DNA from: Neopestalotiopsis rosae
Lineage: Eukaryota; Ascomycota; Sordariomycetes; Amphisphaeriales; Sporocadaceae
DNA length: 64,000 nt
Assembly (NCBI GenBank): GCA_023078685.1
Contig: JALGAS010000009.1
Location: 3,038,001-3,102,000 of the forward strand
Direction of reading: 5' to 3'
The position numbers and the translations under genes were made by a program. Each line of letters begins with the position of its first letter. The first letter of the stretch is position 1. Of this stretch, positions 11,925 to 22,145 are shown in pieces. The notes under the pieces are model-generated. The model did no database searches and was not told the origin of the DNA. It saw only the letters and a program-made list of their open reading frames with translations.

Positions 11925-12929
11925 CTAAGTTATGCTGTAGATATTGCCACGCTCAAAGACCATGGCATACTCGCTCGGGGGAGTCTGTGGCTCCGGGTGG
12001 CGCGAAATGGCAGCTGACTGTGCGAGGAACTCAGTTAGGGTAATGGCGACTCGGGACATGTTCAGTGCTGAGTACTTCCTGGCCAGTATCGCCGAAGGCT
12101 GGTGAAGGTGCTGGAACATGGTGCACAGTGTACTGAAGGAAATAAGGTCCCATTCTCCGTCGTTGACTCGAGGTCGCGATAGGATATCTCGAGCCACCGT
12201 CAGAGAAGCCCTAGCCATGACCGAGGGCTTGGTAGAGACAAAGCAACGGTGGTATAGGCCAATCTCGCAGATGTAGGCGGCCATGTTCTCTACTTCGCGG
12301 TCGTCTCCCTCATGGGCAACGATCAATCCACTAAAGAAATCGACGGTTGGGTGGCCGATTGTCCAATCCATGGCGTTGAGTATGTGCATCTCCATTTGGA
12401 CGAACATGCCCGAGTCGTAGAGTCCGCAGCACATGTTACTAAGTTCGCGGATCTGGGGCACCCGATCCCTCCTTTCGCGGAACTTGGCAGCAATCAGCAA
12501 TGAGGCACATCCGACGAGTTGATAGTATTCCTTGAGGACGGCTCGTTTGGAGCAGTAACGATCTAATAGGTTGATAGATAGGAAGAGGGTCTCAGGCCGA
12601 AGCGAGAAGGCGTCGTGTGTTTCAATAAGGAAATCGATAAGTGATGGTCTCATGAACCACTGAATTTCGCGTTGCATATCGATTATGTCAAGGTCTGGCA
12701 GTGTCACGTCCTGTTAAAACGTCAGTTTTGGTGTTCTCTACAGATGCAAGGGTTCATTGCGACCAACCTCCATGTATTTGAGGTGCTGCATAATGTCCCC
12801 GAGGTACTCCTCGCTAGCGATATGCGACAACTCCTCACCAATAATATATTGGCGGATGCGTGCCAGCATCTCGGGGTCCTCCTCAAGGTATCTGTACACC
12901 ATTTTGATGTAGGTCTTTTCAACAGGCAT
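11925..12929 (-). CDS. G1-type cyclin (Puc1/ClnA-like) paralogue
   Basis: Two exons: 12929-12768 and 12710-11925, separated by a 57-nt intron (donor GTTGGT, acceptor AACAG). Together they encode 315 residues. The join is supported by the family sequence: the N-terminal EEYLGDIMQHLKYME runs directly into LPDLDIIDMQREIQWFMRP. The cyclin box follows with LRPETLFLSINLLDRY, YQLVGCASLLIAAKF and VQMEMHILNAMDWTIGHPT, typical of filamentous-fungal G1 cyclins that activate CDK1. The second half keeps a cyclin C-like helical region. The full N-terminal extension usual in housekeeping ClnA/Puc1 proteins is missing, since this protein starts only about 35 residues before the box. No frame damage is seen. 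It is co-oriented with the CDC25-like gene, but the 1.3 kb between them argues against shared transcription. Confidence 0.85.
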
Positions 12930-14989
12930 TGACTTAGATTCTCAGGATGCTGCTGAGCTTCGTTGTAGTTTTGATGGTTGCAGGAGAAGGATTCAAACCA
13001 TTAAACGTGTGCTATTTCATTCATATGTGCATATGCCAATGATTTGCCCGGTAAACTCTGCCAATATTCACAAGCATGAACAGGCGGCGGTGGGTACGAT
13101 GTGATGGTCTGTTGGTTGGCCACAGTACTTCATCCAAATGATGACAACCAACACCACAGACCGGTCGGAATATGTGGCCCCAGCATGGAAAGAGCTGGTG
13201 CCGGTTGAGATGCTTGGGCAGCCATGAGATAATTATGTACTGACCGATGTGTCAGATAATCCACTCATATCGCGTCTTCATCCCCAACCACACGGACTGA
13301 ACAAGAAGTTCCAGCTGGCAGGGATAGAGAAGTGCTTGATGGACAGTGAATGATGGAGGTAATGAAACGGCTGTAGTGGATCGCTCTCTGAGAGACCTAC
13401 AGCTCTGCAGGTTGCCAGGTGTTATGTGTTCATGGAAAAGGGGAAGCTGCTTGCCCAACTAACTCAGGCTAATGTACGGATAGAGACGACCAGGGTAGTG
13501 ACATGATGGCTCCAGAGCCATCACTAGTAAGCCTGGCCATATGTTTTCCGCCTCTGATCACAGTCGAAGTTTGCCTTGAACATGTCCCGCGTGACTACTG
13601 TATGAATTATGGACAAGGATGTATGCAGACATTCCCGAGTCAGGTTTGCACCCAGACATCACTGAGAACAGAATAGTTGTCAATCATTGTGGGACTCTGA
13701 TAGGTTGTTCCAGCTAAAGGCACACGTGTGCCGACTGCATCGGTGAGAGTATGGTGTTAGAAAAAGGAGGAAACGAACAACCTGCTTTCATTGGTCACTT
13801 GGAGTGCAGGTATGTCCTCCTGTATCTCAGACTTCTGTACACCCCTACCTTTTGGAATAACCCAATGGGGTAGCAAAATCCTGTCCGTATCACCCATAGA
13901 TTGGCCAGCTGTCTCTTCGGGATGTGTAGTCGCAAAGGACAAGTACCCAGGATAGCCCAGGAAATCCGAGTCATCGGTGCTCAAGTTGATGGCTAAAAGA
14001 GCCTACAAACAGATGGGTTATTTCAATGAGGGATCACTGGAACGACTCAGCTTCCTTTATTTTTTCCGCAACATGGAATTAGAAGATGACTTGCAGTAGT
14101 GTCGCAGAGTGATCGTGCGTAGACTTATGGTCATCCAAGCGGATCGCGACGTGTTTGGGATAAGTTATAAGACACAGAGCAGTGGCTGACCGGATGACCA
14201 TTCGACTTCATCTGTATGTTCCTTCTGGCAAGCAGTAGCAAGTATGCTTTATGTGGCAGAAGATCTTCCATATTCGCGGATTTGAGATCCGTCGTCGTAG
14301 GACTGAGGACCGGCTATGTAAGTCAATATAATTTCTAGCCGGGGTTGGTTTGTAGTACATCACTGAACCAGAAGGCTGTGTCTAGTTCCTCCGACTCGAT
14401 ATTTAGGCCCTCCTAAGACTTCGGCTGCCGTAAGAACCACATTTCTCGATTTTGAGTAGATCACTCACTGAGCAATGTGCAACACATTCAGTGATGCCGC
14501 TATCCTCAACCAGACATTTTCCATACTATGGTAACTTTTCTGCAGTGTCTTGAAGACGTACGACAGCTCCTCTCGTTTTCGGTATTGTGGGCATTGGTAT
14601 GTTCCGGCAATCTTTGGTCGATTTGGTTGATTCCCGTAAGAATGGTGGAGGCGGTGTATTTGAGCTTATCTGTATGGACTGTACTGAAGCTTAAATGGGT
14701 AGCGGTCGATCTCGTTTAAGTAATGAATCATTCTCAGAGCCAAATTAAGCCATTGTCACAACGTCGTGTTGCCGCAAATGGCAGAAAAATCGCGCTCTTA
14801 GCAATGCAGCTAGAAATTCGAAGATGGAGCTGAATCTCGCGTTGTCCTCGATGAGAAAAATTGGCGCTACAGAGACCATAAAAATCGGCTTCTTGTCTTT
14901 TGTCTCTCTTCTCGTCTCTGAGCACTGACGATCCATATTCTACGCTGATCTATACGTACCCTAGCCAGACCTACTTAGTACTGTCATCT

Positions 14990-15080
14990 ATGAGTACTTC
15001 AGTCAGCCAAAATTGGCTCTGGTTGACAAGCAACTTTTTACTGTCAGCTTGATTACCTTTGGCTGGCCGAAGTACTCATT
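14990..15080. repeat. short inverted repeat (stem-loop)
   Basis: The left arm atgagtacttcagtcagcca (from about 14990) is repeated in inverted orientation near 15057-15080 as tggctggccgaagtactcat, with two or three mismatches and about 45 bases between the arms. It could be a small MITE remnant or a hairpin. Confidence 0.55.
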
Positions 15081-15759
15081 GATGACAATACCAAATGGAT
15101 CTGGCTGATGTACATAATGTCAGCGCCGGATGTGGATCGTCCGTGTTTAACACTTACCAACAGAATCATTGCAGCTTGGATATGACACCAAGGAACTGTG
15201 TGTGTATAGGATGTACTTGACTGTCTTACCTTGTGAAGTGTTTAGCACCTTCCTCCTATCACAATCGAGCATCTAATTTTGGTGCGGAGTGGCACATCTG
15301 CAGCGCGACTCATGTCACTTGACTTGGACTCGAACGCTTTCTGCGGCATACGAGATTTTCCTCCTGCAGCATAATTGCCACCTATCTCTCGTTCCATCCC
15401 GAGACAACCCGCGAATGGTACATGAAAGTTTGTCCCTAAGGGCCATGAACCGGGTACGTTGGTTCGATCTCACTGTGTATGGGATGGTTGACATAGTTTT
15501 TCGACAATTTCCTCGTCAATGGTAACGGGTAAAGGTTTATCACAACTTGATGGAAATAACTATCATGGAAGACTAGGCCGTCTTACTCGACACGGATGTA
15601 TTAACGTCTCACGGTGGAAGGAAAGGCCAATGGGTGTACCAGTTCAGATGGCCATTTAGGCCTGACCAACTCTCCAAAATTTCGGCATAATCTGGTGAGG
15701 GATTCGTATTAGACACACGTGTTCCAAATTGGGAAGATGGCTGGACGTTCTTTGCAGCA

Positions 15760-15765
15760 TATAAA
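15760..15765 (+). promoter_or_regulatory. TATA box of the F-box-like gene
   Basis: A tataaa within gcatataaagtcc lies 265 bases before the ATG at 16029, followed by a pyrimidine-rich leader. Assigned from sequence and position only. Confidence 0.4.
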
Positions 15766-16028
15766 GTCCCAACGACCGAATGATTTTCTTTTCTTGTGAA
15801 AAGTGTCGCGCGTGTTTTTTGTCCTCAGTGTGTGAGTTTATCGAGCTTCTTATTGACTTTCTTACCTTGGGTGTGAATTCACACCTCTAAACGACAGCTA
15901 TCTCTCCAAGTCTGTACAGTGGGACACCGTTCGGTTCTGCTGCGCGCTTTCACGTTGCCCTTCCAGGTTGACCCAAGGAGAACAGCTCATACTCTACAGA
16001 AGGCATTACTGAGCAACACTACAGCAGC

Positions 16029-17306
16029 ATGAGCGGCACAGAGACTGTACCACAAGCATTCCTTTGCATGTGGCAGGACGAGCACATCCGGGAAGTCATC
16101 TTTCACCTTTTGCCCAAGGAAGACATATGCAACGTCCGGCTCGCATCTCCAGCATACTGCAAAGTCATTACCATGCGGCTCTTCCTACGAGCCAACGTGT
16201 CCTTCAACCCAAACACCTTTACCAAGCAGTACAGGATCGAGGCCTTGTCACGAATCGGTCATTATATCGAGCATTTGACTTTCCTCTTTCCACACTGCGG
16301 TGCGACCTTTTTACCACCACTCATCGACGAGACTGGGCGTGAGATCAGCTTTCTGTATACCCCCAACACGTCAACGGCGGCTAAGTTCACATCTGAAGAG
16401 AGCGATCTCAGGAAGATCCTGACGGACCAATATCCACCCCTTTTCCATGCGGCCTGCAATGTACCTTCTTTCATCAATGCATTGAGAAATATGCCGAATA
16501 TTAGACACATCACGATCAAGACACCTGGACAACGTCCCGAGGAGAGGTACAGGCGTGGCATAGTCGACTATGCATTGAGTAGTCTTCGCGTCTCCATGGA
16601 GAGGGCGCCTTTACCCAAGCTGATGAAACTATCTCTGTCTTCCGTACACCCGTCGGCCTTTGTATACTTGCGCCATGTCCCCGGCTTTGGCTGCATACCT
16701 TCGGCAGGTAAACGATGGAAGCAAATTCGTAAACTGCACATATCAGTAGAGGCTTGGGACTTTGATGGCCCATCACCCGGACTGGACCACCTGAAGATCA
16801 TTGAAGACTATATTTGCAGCTTCTCTGGCTGTCTCGAGAAGTTGACATTTACATGGCTTGGTCGCAAGGGTCCCTGTCCTATCGCATTAGCACAACACCC
16901 ATTATTCACGCCGCCTGGAAGCTCGCAAAAGTTAGTCGAAGAGGTGGCCCCGCCAGCGTCTTCAAAGAGAAAGCCGATCAATCTACGCAAGCTAAGAAAT
17001 CTGTCTTTACACAATGCGACCTTGAGTGTGCCACAGGTTACTAAGGTGATTTCGTCGCATCGGCATCACATGCGCCAATTCGACTTCCAGAACGCGGCTC
17101 TCATCAATGATGGCAACTGGGACGCCATTCTGGCGCTGCTCAGGGACAGCGGTTCCAGCGGCAAGCACTGGGTAGTTACGCACAATTCAACTGCTGACAA
17201 CCTGCGCTTTCCATCCACTGCCATGACGTCTTTGGTGAACGAAATCATGTCCGTAGACCGCATAGAAGGTCTAGATGGTCTCAGTTTCTACCAGGAGCCC
17301 CAATAG
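16029..17306 (+). CDS. F-box-like / leucine-rich repeat-like protein
   Basis: Intronless 425-residue frame from ATG 16029. Residues about 14-45 (DEHIREVIFHLLPKEDICNV through LASPAYCKVI) have the spacing of a degenerate F-box, the SKP1-binding helix bundle of SCF ubiquitin ligases. The remainder contains scattered Leu-rich segments (PKLMKLSLSS, WKQIRKLHISVE, LEKLTFTW, LRKLRNLSLHNATL) spaced like the irregular leucine-rich repeats of many fungal F-box proteins. These repeats normally bind the substrate. The substrate is unknown. The frame is clean and has a promoter-like upstream region, so a functional gene is likely. Large families of such F-box/LRR proteins occur in ascomycete accessory regions. 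Confidence 0.6.
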   Translation: MSGTETVPQAFLCMWQDEHIREVIFHLLPKEDICNVRLASPAYCKVITMRLFLRANVSFNPNTFTKQYRIEALSRIGHYIEHLTFLFPHCGATFLPPLIDETGREISFLYTPNTSTAAKFTSEESDLRKILTDQYPPLFHAACNVPSFINALRNMPNIRHITIKTPGQRPEERYRRGIVDYALSSLRVSMERAPLPKLMKLSLSSVHPSAFVYLRHVPGFGCIPSAGKRWKQIRKLHISVEAWDFDGPSPGLDHLKIIEDYICSFSGCLEKLTFTWLGRKGPCPIALAQHPLFTPPGSSQKLVEEVAPPASSKRKPINLRKLRNLSLHNATLSVPQVTKVISSHRHHMRQFDFQNAALINDGNWDAILALLRDSGSSGKHWVVTHNSTADNLRFPSTAMTSLVNEIMSVDRIEGLDGLSFYQEPQ

Positions 17307-18333
17307 TACAGCGTTTTCGATACACACTTCACGCGACAGCTCAGATTAGATCTTAGTGTGGCCGTAATAGACTTTCACTATTTCTCATGGCAGCTTGCAA
17401 TTTAATGCAGGTGATTTCTGGTGCCTCGAGTCCTTCCTTAGATGTTCCTGTCTCAATACCTAACTTAATGTAACACCTTCTTTACCATAGAACGCTTTCC
17501 TTAAGAAGCTGTTCAATCGTCAAATATGCAAATTCCCAATCTAGCGATGTCATGCGGTCAAATATCACACCTCAAATCCCTTCTTCGTCAAGCGATCCAT
17601 GAATTCAGGATTATCCGCCAATGAGATCCAAATGCGGATGCTTACTTTTAGGTTCCGAAGGAGTGAGGTCCTGAAGCAGTAATGGAAACATGGCACGAAA
17701 CAGTTTGCCTGCTCCTCTGTCGAACTGTTTTTCTTTTCTCATGCGAACTGACACTATCAAAAACATTGCCGTTGATGGCCTCTATTTTAACTCTACTGTT
17801 ACTTATAATGCAATGTTTTCATGTGGACAGCCACTCTATGCGCGAGCTATAACTGGCGGCTTGAACTTCTATCGGTAATAGCTATAGCAGAGCAGGTTGT
17901 ACTGTAACGGATACTCGAGAAACGACTCCAACAGTGCGACAAGGAGCGATAAATCGAGCCAGGAATAGGATGCCGCATCTAGCTCGATATCTGGATTAGT
18001 TCTAACTCAGGTCAATCGCCATTTCCAGATCAGATTTGGCTATAGAGCAAAGTGTTTACATAGGTCGCCATCCCCATAGGATGTAACATGCCATCATTCC
18101 CGAAAAATTGTGCGGCTTGGGAGTTTAGAACGCAGAAAAAGAAGGGAAGGGATGCAGCAAGGAAGTTTTGTGGGCAGATTGACTCAATCCGATTTGATAT
18201 TTGCGTACTACATGGATATTTTTGCTCTCTTCGCAGCATCATCTCCATACAACATCTTCTGGGTGTTTACTAACATGCAACGCTACGACAAGCACAGTCA
18301 TAGCATGTACACAAATGCCAATAAAACATAAAG
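17307..18333. other. intergenic region without recognisable content
   Basis: The 3' flank of the F-box-like gene and about 1 kb of AT-leaning sequence with only short frames. I see nothing else in it. Confidence 0.4.
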
Positions 18334-18534
18334 TTATTTGGGCTTGGGAGGAGGCTTAGGCACTCCAGTAGTGTCATAGGCACCACGGCCCTCGTCGAAA
18401 ATTGTGTCATCCCTGGAAACCATCTCGTATATCAGGGTTTCTGAGGAAAGTATTGGAAGATCAAATGAGACAGCTGTGCGCAACAGTATACGATCTCGAT
18501 TCTGTGAGAGCAGCTTCTCAGTAAACGCACTCAT
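18334..18534 (-). CDS. possible small protein with Pro/Lys tail
   Basis: A 66-residue frame starting at ATG 18534 (MSAFTEKLLSQNRDRILLR) and ending GVPKPPPKPK. The open frame extends further upstream without a strong start. No family is recognised, and an upstream exon is possible. Listed because the charged, low-hydrophobicity composition differs from the surrounding noise. Weakly supported. Confidence 0.25.
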   Translation of the reverse strand: MSAFTEKLLSQNRDRILLRTAVSFDLPILSSETLIYEMVSRDDTIFDEGRGAYDTTGVPKPPPKPK

Positions 18535-20771
18535 GATACAAAATTGTGCGTTGGAATGAATGATAGTACTTACAAGGAAAGAGTTTTGTATGAGAAGAAA
18601 GCAGGTGGAATTGCCTGGAAACAGGAGATGGTATTTGACAACAAAAGGATAGAATAATATTTTCAACTTGAGAGCTTCGACTAGACCAGTTGTCACATAA
18701 ACGGACGATTTGAATGGTTCATTCTAGTTCAAGTAACACTGGGGCAAGCCATACTTTTATACTAGTAATGTACCGCGTAGGACTTGGTCGTACTATCGTG
18801 TCATGACCATTGTTGGTATTTCCATTGATGGCCATGCACAGATGCTCATAGGGAAGGATTTAATAATAACTCTTCATCTAGCAAGTGACAATCATGATCC
18901 AATCGAACCATTCGCTGGGGCCACTCTGAAGGATTCATATCTAGAACTAGGGCAAGAGTCATGTGTCATGTATCATGTGAAGGGAGCCACCTGGAATATC
19001 CCTCAAAGCAAAGAGAGCCACCTTCAATGACTTACAACGCTCATGTATGAGCAAAAATAGCCTGAGGAATGTAACTTCGGTGACAATTTCCGTATATCAG
19101 AAGCATGAGAGGAAAAACTGCTAGCATTACCATTTGGCGGCTTCGATTTGTGTACCTGATCTGCGTGCCAAGGTACTCTGTTTTCCTCATACACAAGATT
19201 TTGCAACTTAATTAAGGCCAAGGCTAAGACCCAATGCTTTATTCTTCTTCGTACAGATTCGTCAAAATAAGTGGGGGATAATTCACACAGAATGATGAGA
19301 CTTTAGTGATATGGTGACTTGAGCGACTTCCGAAGGATATTGCATTGTCTCTAAATATTCCTGACCAGTATGGTTAGATAGCTTCATACAACTGACATCC
19401 GGTATCCTGCATATGCACTAGCGTCACGATTCGTATTCGATGCTTCAAGCTCCACTTACCCCATCACGCCGGCCAGAAGGTCAATGTCAGTGTGCCGCAT
19501 CCTTTCTTGTAACGGATACTTTGATGAAGTAATGGCTGTAGGAGTTTATGATATGTTAAATTGGGCCTTAATCAAATGCTCATATTGCGTCGGTATGTCT
19601 CTGTGTGAGTGGCTTGTGATGTGGGCTCAGGAATGTGTATTATATGCTGCTTGGAACCATGCTCAATATGGATTATTGAACCAGTGAATGCCTGTCCTGT
19701 AACTGTCATGCAGTGAGACATTTCTATTGGAGGTGAATTCTTTAGCATCCTGTTACGTCCTCGGCCTTGGACGATTCGGGGGATGCCCCATCCGCAAATC
19801 GCAGCCGTAATGGAGTCCGAGCCTATGAACCATGATCTGACATTGAGATAACATTGTCGCGTTTTCTGCCAGTTTTCTGCCAGTTTTCTGCCAGTTTTCT
19901 GCTAAATTCCTGCCAAATTCCTGTCAAATTCCTGCCAAATTCCTGCCAAATTCCTGCTGAGTTGTTATTCTCTGAATGTTATAACTAATGCAAAATTGTA
20001 TCCTCACAATAGAGGCGCGGGAACGACTAATATAGCAGGCCGGATGCCGCGCATCAGTGTGACCATGTATCTTTTGCTGTATACAGTTGCGACCGGAACC
20101 CGATCTTGCCAGGTCCATTATTGCTGCTTGGTGGCTACTATGAGTAATCACCACGGACAACCGTTGTAATTGCCCACGAGATCAGCAATCACAAAATTTA
20201 GTTGATGAGGAGATCTGCATAGACATTCACTCCTAAGCCATCAGATCTAGCATCTGCACATTCACTACGCTTTGACGATGGAGCGACTATATATGCAGAC
20301 GAATGGAACATAACAAGTGCACTAACTTAGTTAAAGAGCAATCAGTAAATAAAGGCAAGGTCTCAAGTCGATCAACAAGTGTGTTGTCGAAGCGTAACTA
20401 TTGAATGTTTCATTATTATGTGTAGTAGCAAATACTTATGCTGATCATTGAGATAATAAATGTCCACATCCATGAGAAATCCAGTCTTTCTACAGTAAGC
20501 ATCTATTCACGTAATCTAGCAGTGTGCTCTAGCACACCCAATGGCCATGGGATCCATTTCTCACACACATTCCGAGCTAAACTCAGCAATGGCCTGTGCT
20601 CGTCACGTGGTAGCGAGAGCTGATGAGTGCGGGGTGGGCAAACGGCGGGCAAGCTAAGCTAAACTCTGACGACGATTCACATCTCAAATCACAAACTTCT
20701 CCTGCTCAACAAGCCTGATACATACTCTTTTAGACCTCTTCCACGTATGCTTCAGTGTGGACCTCATCAGC
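18535..20771. other. intergenic region with a minisatellite
   Basis: No gene supported. A 75-codon frame at 18803-19030 starts with ATG but has no recognisable features. The only clear structure is the 11-bp tandem array at 19861-19959, listed separately. The promoter of the gene at 20772 should lie at the right end. Confidence 0.4.
19861..19959. repeat. 11-bp minisatellite, nine units
   Basis: Four units of gttttctgcca type are followed by five units of aattcctgcca type, nine consecutive 11-mers without a gap. Read on the other strand the unit is tggcaggaatt, very close to the half-unit of the array at 22291-22458. Confidence 0.9.
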
Positions 20772-21459
20772 ATGACACCGCACAATAGAAAGACTCTCCA
20801 CGTATGATTTGTTCTGACCAAAGAGCAGGATTATGAAAGCCCCGCTCCGTCGCCGCCCGACATGCCTTGCAGCCTGAAAGTCATATTCTACATCAAATCA
20901 ACCTACGCCAACTCGCGAAACATTTATCATCATCGCGCATTCCATTATCCTTCGACGTTACCCAGGCAGAACTCTTGCGACAAGCATATCACGAAGGCAC
21001 GAAGCATCTAGTTCTAACTAGAGAAGAAGACGCAGAAATAGGTCAGCCGTTCGATCCTACGGAAATGGGCAGCGATCCGGGAAGAACTACACTTCAACAA
21101 GAGAGCCTGAAAGAGGCTGCGAATGATTATGTCGGTCATCGTCTACTAATTTCGAAGAGGGCAATCTAACACGTCTCAAGATGAAAGATAAAGAAGGACT
21201 AGAGTTGGCGACGAGCGAAGTAACTGGCGGCCTCGAAGGTTGGTCAGCGAATGATGTTCATGCTGTTATAGTAGACTTAGGCAGCGAACCAGGTTATGTT
21301 GGGATAGCTACGGGGAGTGGAGGATTCGAAAAAATTTTCACAAACAAGGGCAAGAGAGGTTACCAAGTGGTGGAGTTGAAAGACGGCGCGACATGTGTGG
21401 TATACGGCCATTCTACTGTATTGTGTGTTAAAGAATCGAAAAATCAAGAGAAGACTTGA
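20772..21459 (+). CDS. small three-exon gene of unknown function
   Basis: Hand-spliced as 20772-20801, 20873-21130 and 21181-21459, coding 188 residues. Intron 1 has a gtatga donor and gcag acceptor. Intron 2 (50 nt) has a gtcggt donor and ctaac branch point and removes the stop that would otherwise separate the two longer frames. All joins keep frame: MTPHNRKTLH continues into PESHILHQINLRQLAKHL, and KEAANDY into MKDKEGLELATSEV. The C-terminal third looks like a compact beta-rich domain (AVIVDLGSEPGYVGIATG, GYQVVELKDGATCVVYG). No signal peptide and no family recognised. Its 3' end overlaps the convergent neighbour by 32 bases. Confidence 0.5.
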
Positions 21460-22145
21460 CTCGTCGCTGAGCATGCATAATGAGCTTTTGACACATGAGG
21501 TCGTCAAGTCGTATGCATGGTTCAGCGCCGTCATCACCGATAGGAAATTCCATCTGTAATGTAACAGGTTCCCCAGCGTCATTCGTTTTGGGCAGCTGAT
21601 TGAGGAACGTTTGAAGGTCCTCAAGCTGGATATACCCCTTAGTTACAGCGTTTCCGGCCCCAGTAGTTTTGTCGTTCATAATGGCATTGTACTGCGCAGT
21701 AGTCTCCTCCGTCAAGATCGCTTGGAACGCTTTAATTAGTACGACAGAGATGGCGTATGGATCCGTACTCACCATCAAGGGAGCCAGGAATATCGTGACT
21801 TTCGGCAAGCTTTTCCAGAATCCCTGCTAGAGCATTGTCTGTATCATTATTGGCGGAGCTGAATACCGTATTAATGGCATCCTCAATGCCTTTTGCCTCG
21901 AGTTCTTTTTTGGTAAGAGCAGCCACAAATAAAAGGAAACCGCTAGAGCCACCTTTCTGCAGCAACTGGCCCAGCACTATCCTATATCTTTCTGTGCTGG
22001 GCGTTTTCAGTGTCTTCACAGCCGCTTTCACTCTATTAGCACTTTTTATGGAAAGCGATGGGCTGATTCGTAGCATGTGCCTAGTTTTCTGAATTTTCGT
22101 CAGTCGATTTAACTGCGTTGGTTTTTCCATTCTAGATCCCGGCAT
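21428..22145 (-). CDS. two-exon gene of unknown function
   Basis: Exons 22145-21773 and 21729-21428 joined over a 43-nt intron (donor GTGAGT, branch ACTAAT, acceptor AAAG) give 224 residues. The join is in frame (GSLD continues into AFQAILTEETTAQY). I chose ATG 22145. The open frame continues 29 codons upstream through a hydrophobic stretch (IFSLLFALVSATYCLV), but no ATG opens it, so a signal peptide is possible only with another upstream exon. The protein is helical and charged, with a possible small-GTPase-effector-like or EF-like acidic segment that I cannot assign. It is convergent with the gene at 20772-21459 and overlaps its 3' end. Confidence 0.5.

Larger units (their letters stand above)
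12930..16028. other. 3.1-kb stretch without recognisable genes
   Basis: Only short frames without family resemblance. One imperfect inverted repeat lies at about 14990-15080, and a TATA-like site for the next gene is near 15760. Otherwise I see nothing in it. Confidence 0.45.
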
